Shown here: positions 1 to 6,450 of the stretch, piece by piece
How the letters are laid out: the number at the start of each line of letters is the position of its first letter
Numbering within the stretch: the first letter of the stretch is position 1
Assembly: GCA_020722825.1 (NCBI GenBank)
Contig: DYKC01000044.1
Span: 1-8,371 of the forward strand
Direction of reading: 5' to 3'
DNA length: 8,371 nucleotides
DNA from: Vermiphilus sp.
Lineage (GTDB): Bacteria; Ratteibacteria; UBA8468; B48-G9; JAFGKM01
Translations under genes and position numbers: made by a program
Notes under the pieces: generated by a model
Databases searched by the model: none
Seen by the model: only the letters and a program-made list of their open reading frames with translations
What the model was told of the DNA's origin: nothing

Positions 1-569
1 GAGAGAAGACGCAGGGTGTTATACTTAACCCCGCAGTCAAGAACAACAATCTTATACTTACCTTTATCCGACCAGACGTACGGCCTGTCAACAACCTCCT
101 TTACAAGATCAACGCCTACAATACTCCTGGAACTTCTGACCTTCTCCAGCATCTTTTTAGGACTGTTCTTCCCGGTAAAGAGCCCTGCCTTCAGTGCTCC
201 CTTTTCCCTCAGCAGAATGGTTATCTTTCTGGTATCAACACCTTCAATCCCCGTAACCCCCTGCTCATAAAGGAGGACATCCAGAGATTTTGTTGCCCTC
301 CAGTTACTGCAAATCTTACTTCTCTCCTTCACTACAAATCCCTCAAGATGCACCTTTGATGACTCCACATCCTCATTGTTCACACCGTAGTTGCCTATGA
401 GCGGATAGGTCATAACGACTATCTGCCCCTTGTAAGAGGGGTCATAAAGAATTTCCTGGTATCCTGTCATACTTGTGTTGAAGACCAGTTCGCCATAACT
501 CTCTCCTGCTGCACCGAATGCCTCACCCCTGAAAACAGTTCCATCTTCAAGAACAAGATAGCCTTCCAT
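1..569 (-). CDS. carA: Carbamoyl-phosphate synthase small (glutaminase) subunit, N-terminal part; runs off left edge
   Basis: CarA hydrolyses glutamine and passes ammonia to CarB to make carbamoyl phosphate for pyrimidines and arginine, in the cytoplasm. Reading the minus strand from ATG at 569 gives 189 uninterrupted codons. Family landmarks appear in order: LVLEDGTVFRGEAFGA near residue 5, ELVFNTSMTGYQEILYDPSY near 27-46, TYPLIGNYGVN near 55, GVDTRKIT near 120, LREKGALKAG near 129, and VVLDCGVKYN near 178, where the class I amidotransferase domain begins. The catalytic Cys-His-Glu part lies outside the window. The start is fixed by homology and by the TAATG junction: the purF stop TAA (571-569) shares one base with this ATG, which points to translational coupling. 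carB would be expected further left. The call is secure; only the missing C-terminus prevents checking that the gene is intact. Confidence 0.95.
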   Translation of the reverse strand, partial: MEGYLVLEDGTVFRGEAFGAAGESYGELVFNTSMTGYQEILYDPSYKGQIVVMTYPLIGNYGVNNEDVESSKVHLEGFVVKERSKICSNWRATKSLDVLLYEQGVTGIEGVDTRKITILLREKGALKAGLFTGKNSPKKMLEKVRSSRSIVGVDLVKEVVDRPYVWSDKGKYKIVVLDCGVKYNTLRLL

Positions 570-1924
570 TATGCCCTCACCTTATAATTTCCGGTAAAGC
601 AAGCCGTGCAGAACTCCTCTTTCGGCAGTCCCGTTGCAGAAAGCATCCCGTCAAGACTCAAATAGTAAAGTCCGTCAACTCCTATGGTTTGTGCAATTCT
701 CTCAACCGGTTCCCTGCTGGCTATCAGTTCTTTCTCCGATGGAAAATCTATACCGTAGAAGCACGGATACCGGATAGGAGGACAACTTACAGCCATGTAA
801 ATCTTCTTCGCACCCGCCTCCCTAAGATTTCTTATCCTCAACCTGCTGGTTGTACCCCTCACTATGGAATCTTCAACAACGATTACCTTTTTCCCTCCTA
901 CGACCTCCCTGATGGGGTTAAGTTTTATTCTGACACCCATCTCCCTTGATGTCTGGAACGGCTGTATGAATGTCCTGCCTATGTAGTGGTTCCTTACGAT
1001 GCCCATCTCAAAGGGTATACTCCGCTTCTGTGAAAAACCGAGTGCAGCGACATTCCCCGAGTCCGGCATGGGAACAACAATATCCCCGTCAAAAGGGAAC
1101 TCGTCAGCCAACCTCTCCCCCAGTTTTTTCCTCACATTGTAAACACTCTTACCGAATACTGTGCTGTCAGGCCTCGCAAAGTATATAAATTCAAATATGC
1201 AGCGTGCAGTATCCTTTGCCGCAGGCAGGAAAGAACTCCTGAACCCCTTACTGTCTATAGTCAGAATCTCACCAGCAGAGAGTTCACGGATATAACGGGC
1301 ACCTATAAGGTCAAAAGCACAACTTTCGGAAGCAATCACATATCCGCCGTCTATCTTTCCCAGGCACAGAGGTCTAAATCCCCACGGGTCCTTCACCGCA
1401 ACGAGCCCGTCCGGGATAAAAATAAGAAGAGAAAATGCACCCTTCAGTCTTGAAAGTGCATCCGTAAGTTTTTCCTGAAAAGATGTTTTCCGGGACATCG
1501 TTATGAGATGCATCAAAACCTCCGTATCAAGGGACGTCTGGAAAATGCTGCCTTTTTCTTCAAGCTCTTCCCGGAGAAACACACTGTTCACAAGGTTTCC
1601 ATTATGTGAAATCGCATAGCTCTTCCCCCTGTATTCTGCGAAAAACGGCTGCACGTTTTTAAGGGATGAACTGCCTGTAGTGGAATATCTGACATGCCCT
1701 ATACCAAAACTGCCTTTAAGATAGTCAATCTTCCCTTCCTGAAAGACCTGCGGTACCGTACCCATCCCTCTCTTCAAACCTATCTTTTTCCCATCTGAAA
1801 CGACAATACCGCAGCTCTCCTGTCCTCTGTGCTGGAGAGAGAAAAGAGACAGGTACAGCATCTCCGCTGCCCTGTTGTTTCCATAAACTCCGGCTATCCC
1901 GCAGTTTTCCCTCAGATTATCCAT
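569..1924 (-). CDS. purF: Amidophosphoribosyltransferase (glutamine PRPP amidotransferase), Fe-S type
   Basis: PurF catalyses the committed purine step, PRPP + glutamine to 5-phosphoribosylamine. The 451-residue protein begins with a short propeptide, MDNLREN, followed by Cys8 of the CGIAGVYG motif. In this family the peptide is cleaved to expose the N-terminal nucleophile Cys. The N-terminal glutaminase domain shows HRGQES (32-37), GIGHVRYST (74-82) and SHNGNL (106-111). The phosphoribosyltransferase domain carries the PRPP motif VIVVEDSIVRGTT (347-359) and PMPDSG (285-290). Four cysteines, C242, C388, C439 and C442, sit where the Bacillus-type enzyme binds its [4Fe-4S] cluster, so this is the cluster-bearing, propeptide-processed class, not the E. 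coli class. Length is normal. AGGA lies 3 nt before the ATG, somewhat close. There is a 50-nt gap from purQ and a 1-nt overlap with carA. Confidence 0.97.
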   Translation of the reverse strand: MDNLRENCGIAGVYGNNRAAEMLYLSLFSLQHRGQESCGIVVSDGKKIGLKRGMGTVPQVFQEGKIDYLKGSFGIGHVRYSTTGSSSLKNVQPFFAEYRGKSYAISHNGNLVNSVFLREELEEKGSIFQTSLDTEVLMHLITMSRKTSFQEKLTDALSRLKGAFSLLIFIPDGLVAVKDPWGFRPLCLGKIDGGYVIASESCAFDLIGARYIRELSAGEILTIDSKGFRSSFLPAAKDTARCIFEFIYFARPDSTVFGKSVYNVRKKLGERLADEFPFDGDIVVPMPDSGNVAALGFSQKRSIPFEMGIVRNHYIGRTFIQPFQTSREMGVRIKLNPIREVVGGKKVIVVEDSIVRGTTSRLRIRNLREAGAKKIYMAVSCPPIRYPCFYGIDFPSEKELIASREPVERIAQTIGVDGLYYLSLDGMLSATGLPKEEFCTACFTGNYKVRA

Positions 1925-1974
1925 ATGTCCTGCTTCTTCGCTTCTCCGTGAACAAAAGTGTCAAGAGTTGCTCT

Positions 1975-2748
1975 TTATCTAAAAAAGTTAACAACGTTTT
2001 TGAAAAACATATATCCGTAACCGAAAACATCTCCGTTTTTTTCATCCCTATGCCAGTCAGGATAAAAGCATCTGAAGAGCGCCCTTTCAGGATGGGGCAT
2101 CATACCCACCACAAGCCCGCTGGCAGATGCAAGACCTGCTATGTTTGCCGTAGAACCGTTAGGATTATACGGATATCCCTTCAGGGTACCATCAGGAGCA
2201 CAATACCTGAAAATGACAAGTCTGTCATTCTCAATCTTTTTCAGAACATCTTCATTTTCCGTAATCAGATTGCCCTCGGCATGGGCAACCGGGAGTTTTA
2301 TCACAGGCGGAAACCCCCTGAAGAAAGGAGATACACTCTCCTCAATTTTCAGATGCACCCATCTGTCTTCAAATCTCGCGGAACCATTCCATCCGAGAGT
2401 TACAGACTGTCTTCCTGGGTACGGCAGTATACCTGCCTTCACCAGTACCTGAAAACCATTGCATATACCTATGACTGGTTTTCCTTCTTCAATAAAAAGA
2501 TTTATGTCATTACCTATATTATGTCTTATTTCATTTGCAAAGACCTTTCCCGCTGATATATCGTCACCGTAAGAAAACCCTCCAGGGATAACAAGTACCT
2601 GGTAATCCCTCATCTTCACCTCGCCTCTCTTAATCCTGTTGATATGGACGCGCTGTGGCAGACCCCCGGCAAGTCTGAATGCCCATTCTGTCTCTCTGTC
2701 ACAGTTGGTACCAGCCACCCGCATAACAAGAATCCTCGGTTTCACCAT
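1975..2748 (-). CDS. purQ: Phosphoribosylformylglycinamidine synthase glutaminase subunit
   Basis: PurQ is the class I glutamine amidotransferase that feeds ammonia to PurL for conversion of FGAR to FGAM. From ATG at 2748 it has 257 residues. Seen in order: RVAGTNCDRE near the N-terminus, PGGFSYGDDISAG near 55, the nucleophile elbow GICNGFQ with Cys96, and MPHPER with His219 and Glu221, completing the Cys-His-Glu triad. It is longer than Bacillus-type PurQ (about 227 residues); the extra length is mostly in the second half, as in PurQ partners of long PurL proteins. An in-frame ATG at 2766 would add six residues (MEVRFE). I prefer 2748 because MVKPRILVMR matches usual PurQ starts and because ATGGTGA overlaps the purL stop by 7 nt, a coupling arrangement. 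AGG lies 6 nt before this start, but the upstream start also has a GGAGA. Confidence 0.95.
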   Translation of the reverse strand: MVKPRILVMRVAGTNCDRETEWAFRLAGGLPQRVHINRIKRGEVKMRDYQVLVIPGGFSYGDDISAGKVFANEIRHNIGNDINLFIEEGKPVIGICNGFQVLVKAGILPYPGRQSVTLGWNGSARFEDRWVHLKIEESVSPFFRGFPPVIKLPVAHAEGNLITENEDVLKKIENDRLVIFRYCAPDGTLKGYPYNPNGSTANIAGLASASGLVVGMMPHPERALFRCFYPDWHRDEKNGDVFGYGYMFFKNVVNFFR

Positions 2749-5126
2749 TTCAAACCTGACCTCCATACTCTCTCCGCTTCCACAATATCAAGCGAAAACA
2801 AAAGCCCCCTCTCGTAAAAAGTGATGCTTTCCCTCCCTGTTATCCTGCCTATATTTGCAAAATCCGTACCTTTCATAATTTTTTCAAACCTGTCAGCTGC
2901 TCCTGCATCCACCTCAACTATAAACCTGCCCTGACTTTCCGAGAATAACATGGACTCGGGAGAAACATCCGAAGAAACCATCTTATCAAGAAAGATATCC
3001 ACCCCTTTCCCACCGCCTATTGACATCTCCAGAATGGCAACTGCAAAACCGCCATCCGAACAGTCATGACAGGATTTTATAATGCCCTCCCTGATGCAGA
3101 GATATATCTTCTTCATCAGAGGCAGCGCCTTTGATGGAACAGGTACGGGAACACTCCCTCCAGTTATACCGAAAACCTGATGATACTGAGAACCACCCAT
3201 TTCCCTTCTGGTAATGCCACATAAATACAGGGCGTTTCCTTCTTTTTTAAGATCTGAGGATATGGTCTTTCTTACATCCGGAACAATGCCGACCGCGGAA
3301 ATGAGCAGTGTATCCGGTATTGAGGTTTTAACCCCGGTTTTAGCATCGGTAAAAACATTGTTCAGACTATCCTTGCCGGATATAAAAGGGAGCTGGTACT
3401 TCAAAGCAAAGTCCCTGCATCCTTTAACACACCTGACGAGTGTGCCAAGATGTCCGTCTTCGTGCATGTCCCCCCAGGAGAAGTTGTCCAGGATAGCCAC
3501 CTGTTCCGGGTCAGCACCCACAGCAACGAGGTTGCGCAACGCCTCCTCAATGCAGCACCCAGCCATAAGGTAAGGGTCCGGTTTCCCATAAAAAGGATTT
3601 ATGCCGCAACCCACAGCAATACCCTGCCAGTCATCATAAAAAGGTTTAAGCACAACCGCATCCGAAGGACCTTTCCCTTCAATTCCTGTAAATGGTTTAA
3701 GAACCGTGTGTGCCTGCACCTCATGATCGTACTGTCTCACTACCAGTTCCTTTGACGCCACATTAGGACTACCTAGTACCCTTAACAAACGCTCTCGCAA
3801 CTCACCGGCCTTCAGAGAGGATACTTTTTCCTTCATAGGTTTGTCTTGAAAGGAAAAATATGCCTTCATCTTCTTAAGAGGTAGTCCGTTGTGAAGAAAA
3901 TCCATCCCAATATTGCACACAGATTCATCCCTGTAATAAAGTTGAAGCCTTCCTGTTTTTGTAAACCGTCCTATAACCTCTGCCTCCACATCCTCATCAG
4001 CAGATAATTCCAGAAGTTTCTTAAGATTTCTTTCAGGGACAGAAAGAACCATCCTTTCCTGAGATTCCGAAATCCAGATTTCCCACGGCAGTAAATCGTT
4101 ACATTTCAGTGGAACCCTTTCAAGATTAACCACGGCACCCATATCTTTTCCCATTTCTCCAACTGCGGAGGAAAGTCCGCCTGCCCCGCAGTCGGTTATG
4201 GAATTATATAAGCCTTCGTCCCTTGCAGTGAGAAGAACATCCATCATCTTTTTCTCTACTATGGGGTTGCCTATCTGCACCACACTTCTGGATATATTTG
4301 CGTTAAGACTTGCAGATGAAAAAGTTGCACCGTGAATGCCATCGCGTCCGGTCCTGCCTCCTATGAGCACGATATGGTCATCATCAGACACTCTTTTTTC
4401 AACCTGTGTCAGAGGTATCACGCCAACCGTCCCGCAGAAGACAAGACAGTTATTCTGATAGCCACGGTCAAAAACAATCGCACCTGCTCCTGTAGGAATC
4501 CCCATCCTGTTTCCGTAATCTCTTACTCCACTGACCACACCCCTGAAAATCCTGCGTGGGTGCAGTACCCCTTCCGGAAGTTCAGAGTAAGAAACCCCCT
4601 GATCCCCAAAACAGAAGACATCTATATTCAGAACAGGCATCGCCGCCTTACCTGCACCCAGTATATCTCTTATAACCCCTCCTATTCCCGTACCTGCACC
4701 TCCATAAGGCTCCAGAGCAGAGGGATGGTTATGTGTTTCAACCTTGAAGGCAATACCATACCTGTCGTTGAATTTTATGATACCCGCATTGTCTTTAAAA
4801 ACCGAAACGCACAATCCACTGTCTATTTTCAAGGTCGCCTTTTTGATTTCCCTTAGGAGACTCAGCCTTTCCTTTTTCTTCTTTCCATTCAGGTTTTCAG
4901 TATATTCAATCTCTGTTCTGAATATTTTGTGAAAACAGTGTTCCGACCATGTCTGGGCAATGGTTTCAATCTCGCAGTCCGTCGGATTCCTTCCGAGTTC
5001 AGTGAAATAGGAACGAATTGCTTTCATCTCTTCCAGTGTCAGTGACAGGAGATTCTTTTCACTCATCTCAACAAGTTCTCTGTCTCCTGCTCCCAGAATA
5101 TCAACCTGTGATGCGAATTTAGGCAT
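2742..5126 (-). CDS. purL: Phosphoribosylformylglycinamidine synthase, synthetase (ATP-binding) subunit
   Basis: PurL uses ATP and ammonia from PurQ to turn FGAR into FGAM, purine step 4. The 794-residue protein holds both halves of the AIR-synthase-type fold. Visible motifs: IAQTWSEHCFHKIF (56-69), VETHNHPSALEPYGGAGTG (129-147, nucleotide site), TDCGAGGLSSAVGEMG (311-326), FISGKDS (581-587) and SCHDCSDGG (685-693). It has no C-terminal glutaminase domain, which is supplied by purQ. The N-terminal linker (LVEMSEKNLLSLTLEEMKAI) resembles the linker that follows the PurS-like region in the roughly 990-residue PurL proteins of delta-proteobacteria and relatives; here that region is the separate upstream gene. 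The ATG at 5126 has AAGGA 5 nt upstream and overlaps the purS stop by 8 nt in a different frame. No broken motif was seen. Confidence 0.97.
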   Translation of the reverse strand: MPKFASQVDILGAGDRELVEMSEKNLLSLTLEEMKAIRSYFTELGRNPTDCEIETIAQTWSEHCFHKIFRTEIEYTENLNGKKKKERLSLLREIKKATLKIDSGLCVSVFKDNAGIIKFNDRYGIAFKVETHNHPSALEPYGGAGTGIGGVIRDILGAGKAAMPVLNIDVFCFGDQGVSYSELPEGVLHPRRIFRGVVSGVRDYGNRMGIPTGAGAIVFDRGYQNNCLVFCGTVGVIPLTQVEKRVSDDDHIVLIGGRTGRDGIHGATFSSASLNANISRSVVQIGNPIVEKKMMDVLLTARDEGLYNSITDCGAGGLSSAVGEMGKDMGAVVNLERVPLKCNDLLPWEIWISESQERMVLSVPERNLKKLLELSADEDVEAEVIGRFTKTGRLQLYYRDESVCNIGMDFLHNGLPLKKMKAYFSFQDKPMKEKVSSLKAGELRERLLRVLGSPNVASKELVVRQYDHEVQAHTVLKPFTGIEGKGPSDAVVLKPFYDDWQGIAVGCGINPFYGKPDPYLMAGCCIEEALRNLVAVGADPEQVAILDNFSWGDMHEDGHLGTLVRCVKGCRDFALKYQLPFISGKDSLNNVFTDAKTGVKTSIPDTLLISAVGIVPDVRKTISSDLKKEGNALYLCGITRREMGGSQYHQVFGITGGSVPVPVPSKALPLMKKIYLCIREGIIKSCHDCSDGGFAVAILEMSIGGGKGVDIFLDKMVSSDVSPESMLFSESQGRFIVEVDAGAADRFEKIMKGTDFANIGRITGRESITFYERGLLFSLDIVEAERVWRSGLKW

Positions 5127-5607
5127 TGTTATCCTTTACGACTGAATAATTCTGTATGAGCGGGTTCACAAGAACCTTCATACAGATAGTCTCTATATCC
5201 TGGCGGTTCAGTCTACCTTTTAAATAATACCTCTTCCCTGTTGATGCAGAAAACAAGTTTTTTATACCGGCATCTTTAACTGCAGTCATAACAGTTTCAG
5301 CGACGGTATCCGTCACCCCTTCTTTGTAGAAAACGTCTATAACATTGTATCCCGCACCTCTCTTCCTGATACCTGAATTGTCAAGGAAATAGTCCTGTGC
5401 AACAGCATCAATCAGAATTTCTTCTGCAATGCGTATAAGTTCCCTGTGGCAGCAAACCCCTTTAAGACGGTAGAGGCTAGACGTCAAGACCTCCTCAATT
5501 TCCTGAATGCCTGTCTCCATGATGTCTTTCTTAATCATATACCCGAATACGTCAGTAACCCTTGTCTTGTTGCGAACCTCAATCAGAAATAACTTTTCCT
5601 TTTCCAT
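5119..5607 (-). CDS. purS: Tandem-domain PurS-like subunit of phosphoribosylformylglycinamidine synthase
   Basis: PurS is a small protein that bridges PurL and PurQ in the FGAM synthase complex, normally about 80 residues and acting as a dimer. This product has 162 residues from ATG 5607 and looks like two PurS units in a row: a diverged one at 6-75 (FLIEVRNKTRVTDVFG, then a helix and a strand) and a clearer one at 87-157 (VFYKEGVTDTVAETV, ASTGKRYYLKGRL, VLVNPLIQNYSV). The second copy carries the KEG-V-D and NP-I-Y landmarks. Together with purL it sums to about 956 residues, near the size of fused PurL proteins. An in-frame ATG at 5652 has AGGA 6 nt upstream and would add 15 residues. I chose 5607 because PurS homology begins right there and because the extension overlaps the tail of the upstream gltB-like remnant. 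The function is inferred from sequence similarity plus operon position. Confidence 0.8.
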   Translation of the reverse strand: MEKEKLFLIEVRNKTRVTDVFGYMIKKDIMETGIQEIEEVLTSSLYRLKGVCCHRELIRIAEEILIDAVAQDYFLDNSGIRKRGAGYNVIDVFYKEGVTDTVAETVMTAVKDAGIKNLFSASTGKRYYLKGRLNRQDIETICMKVLVNPLIQNYSVVKDNNA

Positions 5608-5611
5608 ATTA

Positions 5612-5850
5612 TTAATATGTACAGAGTTTACCATAAAGGCGATGGCTGACATGTACAGTCCTGTAAAATTCTTCTTCCATTATCTCCCCGGCAGAAAACC
5701 TGAAATAACTGGAAAACTTTCTGAGGTAATTTTCTATAATTCTAAAATCTTTCCCCATTTTAAAAACCTTCACTTTTTTCCAATCTGACAGTTATCAACC
5801 CTTCCTCTCACATATATTGCCCCGCCATGCATACCTGTCACAGAAAATTT
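5612..5850 (-). pseudogene. C-terminal remnant of GltB-like GXGXG domain (glutamate synthase subunit 3 type), frameshifted
   Basis: Minus-strand translation gives TGMHGGAIYVRGRVDNCQIGKK and then TGA (5772-5770). The -1 frame then continues VKVFKMGKDFRIIENYLRKF through FSAGEIMEEEFYRTVHVSHR to LYGKLCTY, stopping at 5614-5612. The first part matches the MHGG-IYIRG repeat of the GXGXG beta-helix of glutamate synthase. The second matches the usual C-terminus of stand-alone GltB subunit-3 proteins, which ends SHRPYGRLY-Y. In intact relatives these are one chain, so the gene is shifted at the A-run 5779-5773 and has lost most of its N-terminal side. Its stop lies 4 nt before the purS start, suggesting that the original operon had this gene just upstream of purS. 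Upstream limits are approximate. Family assignment is from remembered motifs; a profile search would settle it. Confidence 0.65.
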
Positions 5851-5869
5851 CCTGCATATCCCTGTCTGT

Positions 5870-5995
5870 GTTCATACCCAGGGCGTAAATATCTTTATAA
5901 TTTGTATGCATATAGGCGTCAACCGTTATGCCAGGGTTGTATTTTATACCAGATCCACTGATAAAATCAATATTTGGACGAACCCCTATCGCGCG
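5870..5995 (-). pseudogene. Internal remnant of a pyridine nucleotide-disulfide-type FAD/NAD(P) oxidoreductase
   Basis: Minus-strand codons from 5992 to about 5876 read AIGVRPNIDFISGSGI then KYNPGITVDAYMHTNYKDIYALG. This is the conserved stretch AIGVRPN...L...GI.....GI.VD..MRTN..DIYA.GD found before the FAD-phosphate-binding GD in NADH oxidase, nitrite reductase and glutamate-synthase-associated oxidoreductases. Only about 39 codons remain. The expected Asp after the glycine is replaced by Met, and the frame then runs through unrelated residues to TGA at 5797-5795. Upstream, at about 5993-6000, the match stops at the insertion-sequence remnant, where hydrophobic residues would be expected but HSFSSR is read. 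It is therefore a fragment bounded by a deletion on one side and the transposase relic on the other. It may once have belonged with the neighbouring gltB-like gene. Confidence 0.6.
5894..5922 (-). promoter_or_regulatory. Candidate sigma-70 promoter facing the purine operon
   Basis: On the minus strand, TTGACG (5922-5917) and TATAAA (5899-5894) are separated by exactly 17 nt. Each hexamer matches the consensus at five of six positions. Transcription would begin near 5887 and reach purS after a leader of about 280 nt through the gltB-like remnant. The boxes lie within former oxidoreductase codons (TVDAYMHTNYK), so they may be chance or may have been recruited after decay. No other equally good promoter was noticed between here and purS. 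Confidence 0.4.
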
Positions 5996-6014
5996 CGAGC
6001 TAAAGGAGTGGCCT

Positions 6015-6224
6015 ATGTATACCGGACAAATAGTCTTTTCTCAGTTAATGAAATTACTGCCGTTACCCGAATTTCACAAATGTGTTGACCGATACAGCGT
6101 ATATTACAAGGTTCAAAAATTTTCATGTCTGGGCCAGTTTTTCTGCATGGCCTTCGCTCAACCTGCTTATCGTGAAAGCCTGCGTGATAAAAATATTCAT
6201 ATAGAGATGTTGCCAGGGTTTTAG
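6015..6224 (+). pseudogene. Transposase N-terminal fragment (DUF4372 type, IS4-like), truncated
   Basis: From ATG 6015 the plus strand reads MYTGQIVFSQLMKLLPLPEF, then a segment with FSCLGQFFCMAFAQPAYRESLRD, and stops at TAG 6222-6224 after 69 residues. The order 'GK-FSQLM-LP...F...V.RY', 'F-C--QF--MAFAQLTYRESLRDI' is the hallmark N-terminal domain of a large group of IS4-like transposases of roughly 380 residues. The match ends at SLRD; the following residues (KNIHIEMLPGF) do not continue the family. AGGAG at 6004-6008 is 6 nt before this ATG and supports it over an in-frame ATG at 5928 that would run through foreign sequence. The fragment lacks every catalytic residue and cannot transpose on its own. 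Confidence 0.75.
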
Positions 6225-6337
6225 GCAGAAGCGTCAGCCAATTTCAGAAAGAACCGCTCTGCGACTTGCTTTCACAACAATTCCCCGATTTATCAAAGAA
6301 CAGCACTTCGTCAGAACAGTTGACACTTTTTGATTGA
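6200..6337 (+). pseudogene. Transposase C-terminal fragment of the same IS relic
   Basis: Reading the frame that ends at TGA 6335-6337 gives YRDVARVLGRSVSQFQKEPL, then CDLLSQQFPDL and a tail SSEQLTLFD. DUF4372-type IS4-like transposases typically end with a segment such as 'ILSVSLFEKTPL..LL' followed by a final 'NQL.LFDF', so this looks like the matching 3' end. It lies in a different frame from the N-terminal fragment and joins it around 6190-6205, meaning about 270 codons were lost between them. The fit is to a remembered family pattern and is weaker than for the N-terminal half. Confidence 0.5.
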
Positions 6338-6362
6338 CAGTTGGACAGCAGTGATCTTCAAT
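6334..6362 (+). promoter_or_regulatory. Possible promoter for the response-regulator/kinase operon at the IS relic's end
   Basis: A perfect -35 hexamer TTGACA (6334-6339), overlapping the last codons of the transposase relic, is followed 17 nt later by TTCAAT (6357-6362), a four-of-six match to the -10 consensus. A transcript from it would carry a leader of about 80 nt containing the AGGTG before the regulator start. An alternative is TTAAAA (6414-6419) with TAAAAT (6437-6442), but that would place the start at the ATG itself. The rest of 6338-6450 is AT-rich with no gene. This is a weak call. Confidence 0.25.
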
Positions 6363-6450
6363 ACATTTTCTTTCGTCACATTTTTCCGTTCATTTTCTTT
6401 TCCTCGTTAAAATTTAAAAAGCATTATGTTGTGTGCTAAAATAGGTGTAA

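Larger units (their letters stand above)
5993..6337 (+). mobile_element. Internally deleted IS4-family-like insertion sequence relic
   Basis: The block contains the beginning of a transposase (DUF4372-type N-terminus, ATG 6015) and, in a different frame, its last ~45 codons ending TGA at 6335-6337, with the catalytic DDE core missing. The left limit is set where the minus-strand oxidoreductase match stops; the right limit is the transposase stop, although the true end may lie somewhat beyond. I compared the outer flanks for terminal inverted repeats and for a target duplication and found neither convincingly, so the ends are probably eroded. The relic separates the purine operon from the phoB/phoR-like operon and points away from the former. 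Confidence 0.65.

Noticed and set aside
1948..2556. A 202-codon open frame on the plus strand opposite purQ
   Set aside because: It lies wholly antisense to most of purQ, whose catalytic motifs are intact. Its translation shows no recognisable domain and has shadow-like composition.
4332..4856. A 174-codon plus-strand open frame opposite purL
   Set aside because: It is antisense to conserved PurL motifs, including VETHNHPSALEPYGG; it has no domain of its own and no convincing ribosome-binding site.
5612..5758. A 48-codon minus-strand ORF with its own GAAGG that could be a new small protein
   Set aside because: Its sequence continues the GXGXG remnant in the -1 frame and ends with the family's usual SHR-YG tail, so it is better explained as the broken C-terminus of that gene.
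5608..5890. Purine riboswitch or attenuator in the leader before purS
   Set aside because: I looked for a purine-aptamer core and a terminator hairpin with a T-run facing purS and saw neither. The stretch is explained by pseudogene sequence.
5928..6014. In-frame upstream start extending the transposase fragment by 29 residues
   Set aside because: The extension runs antisense through the oxidoreductase remnant, while the family N-terminus and an AGGAG point to ATG 6015.
5951..6355. Possible inverted repeat pair (GATCCACTG at 5951-5960 against the GCAGTGATC end near 6348-6356) as IS ends
   Set aside because: The match is short and gapped, and the left copy falls inside conserved oxidoreductase codons, so it cannot be the IS terminus.
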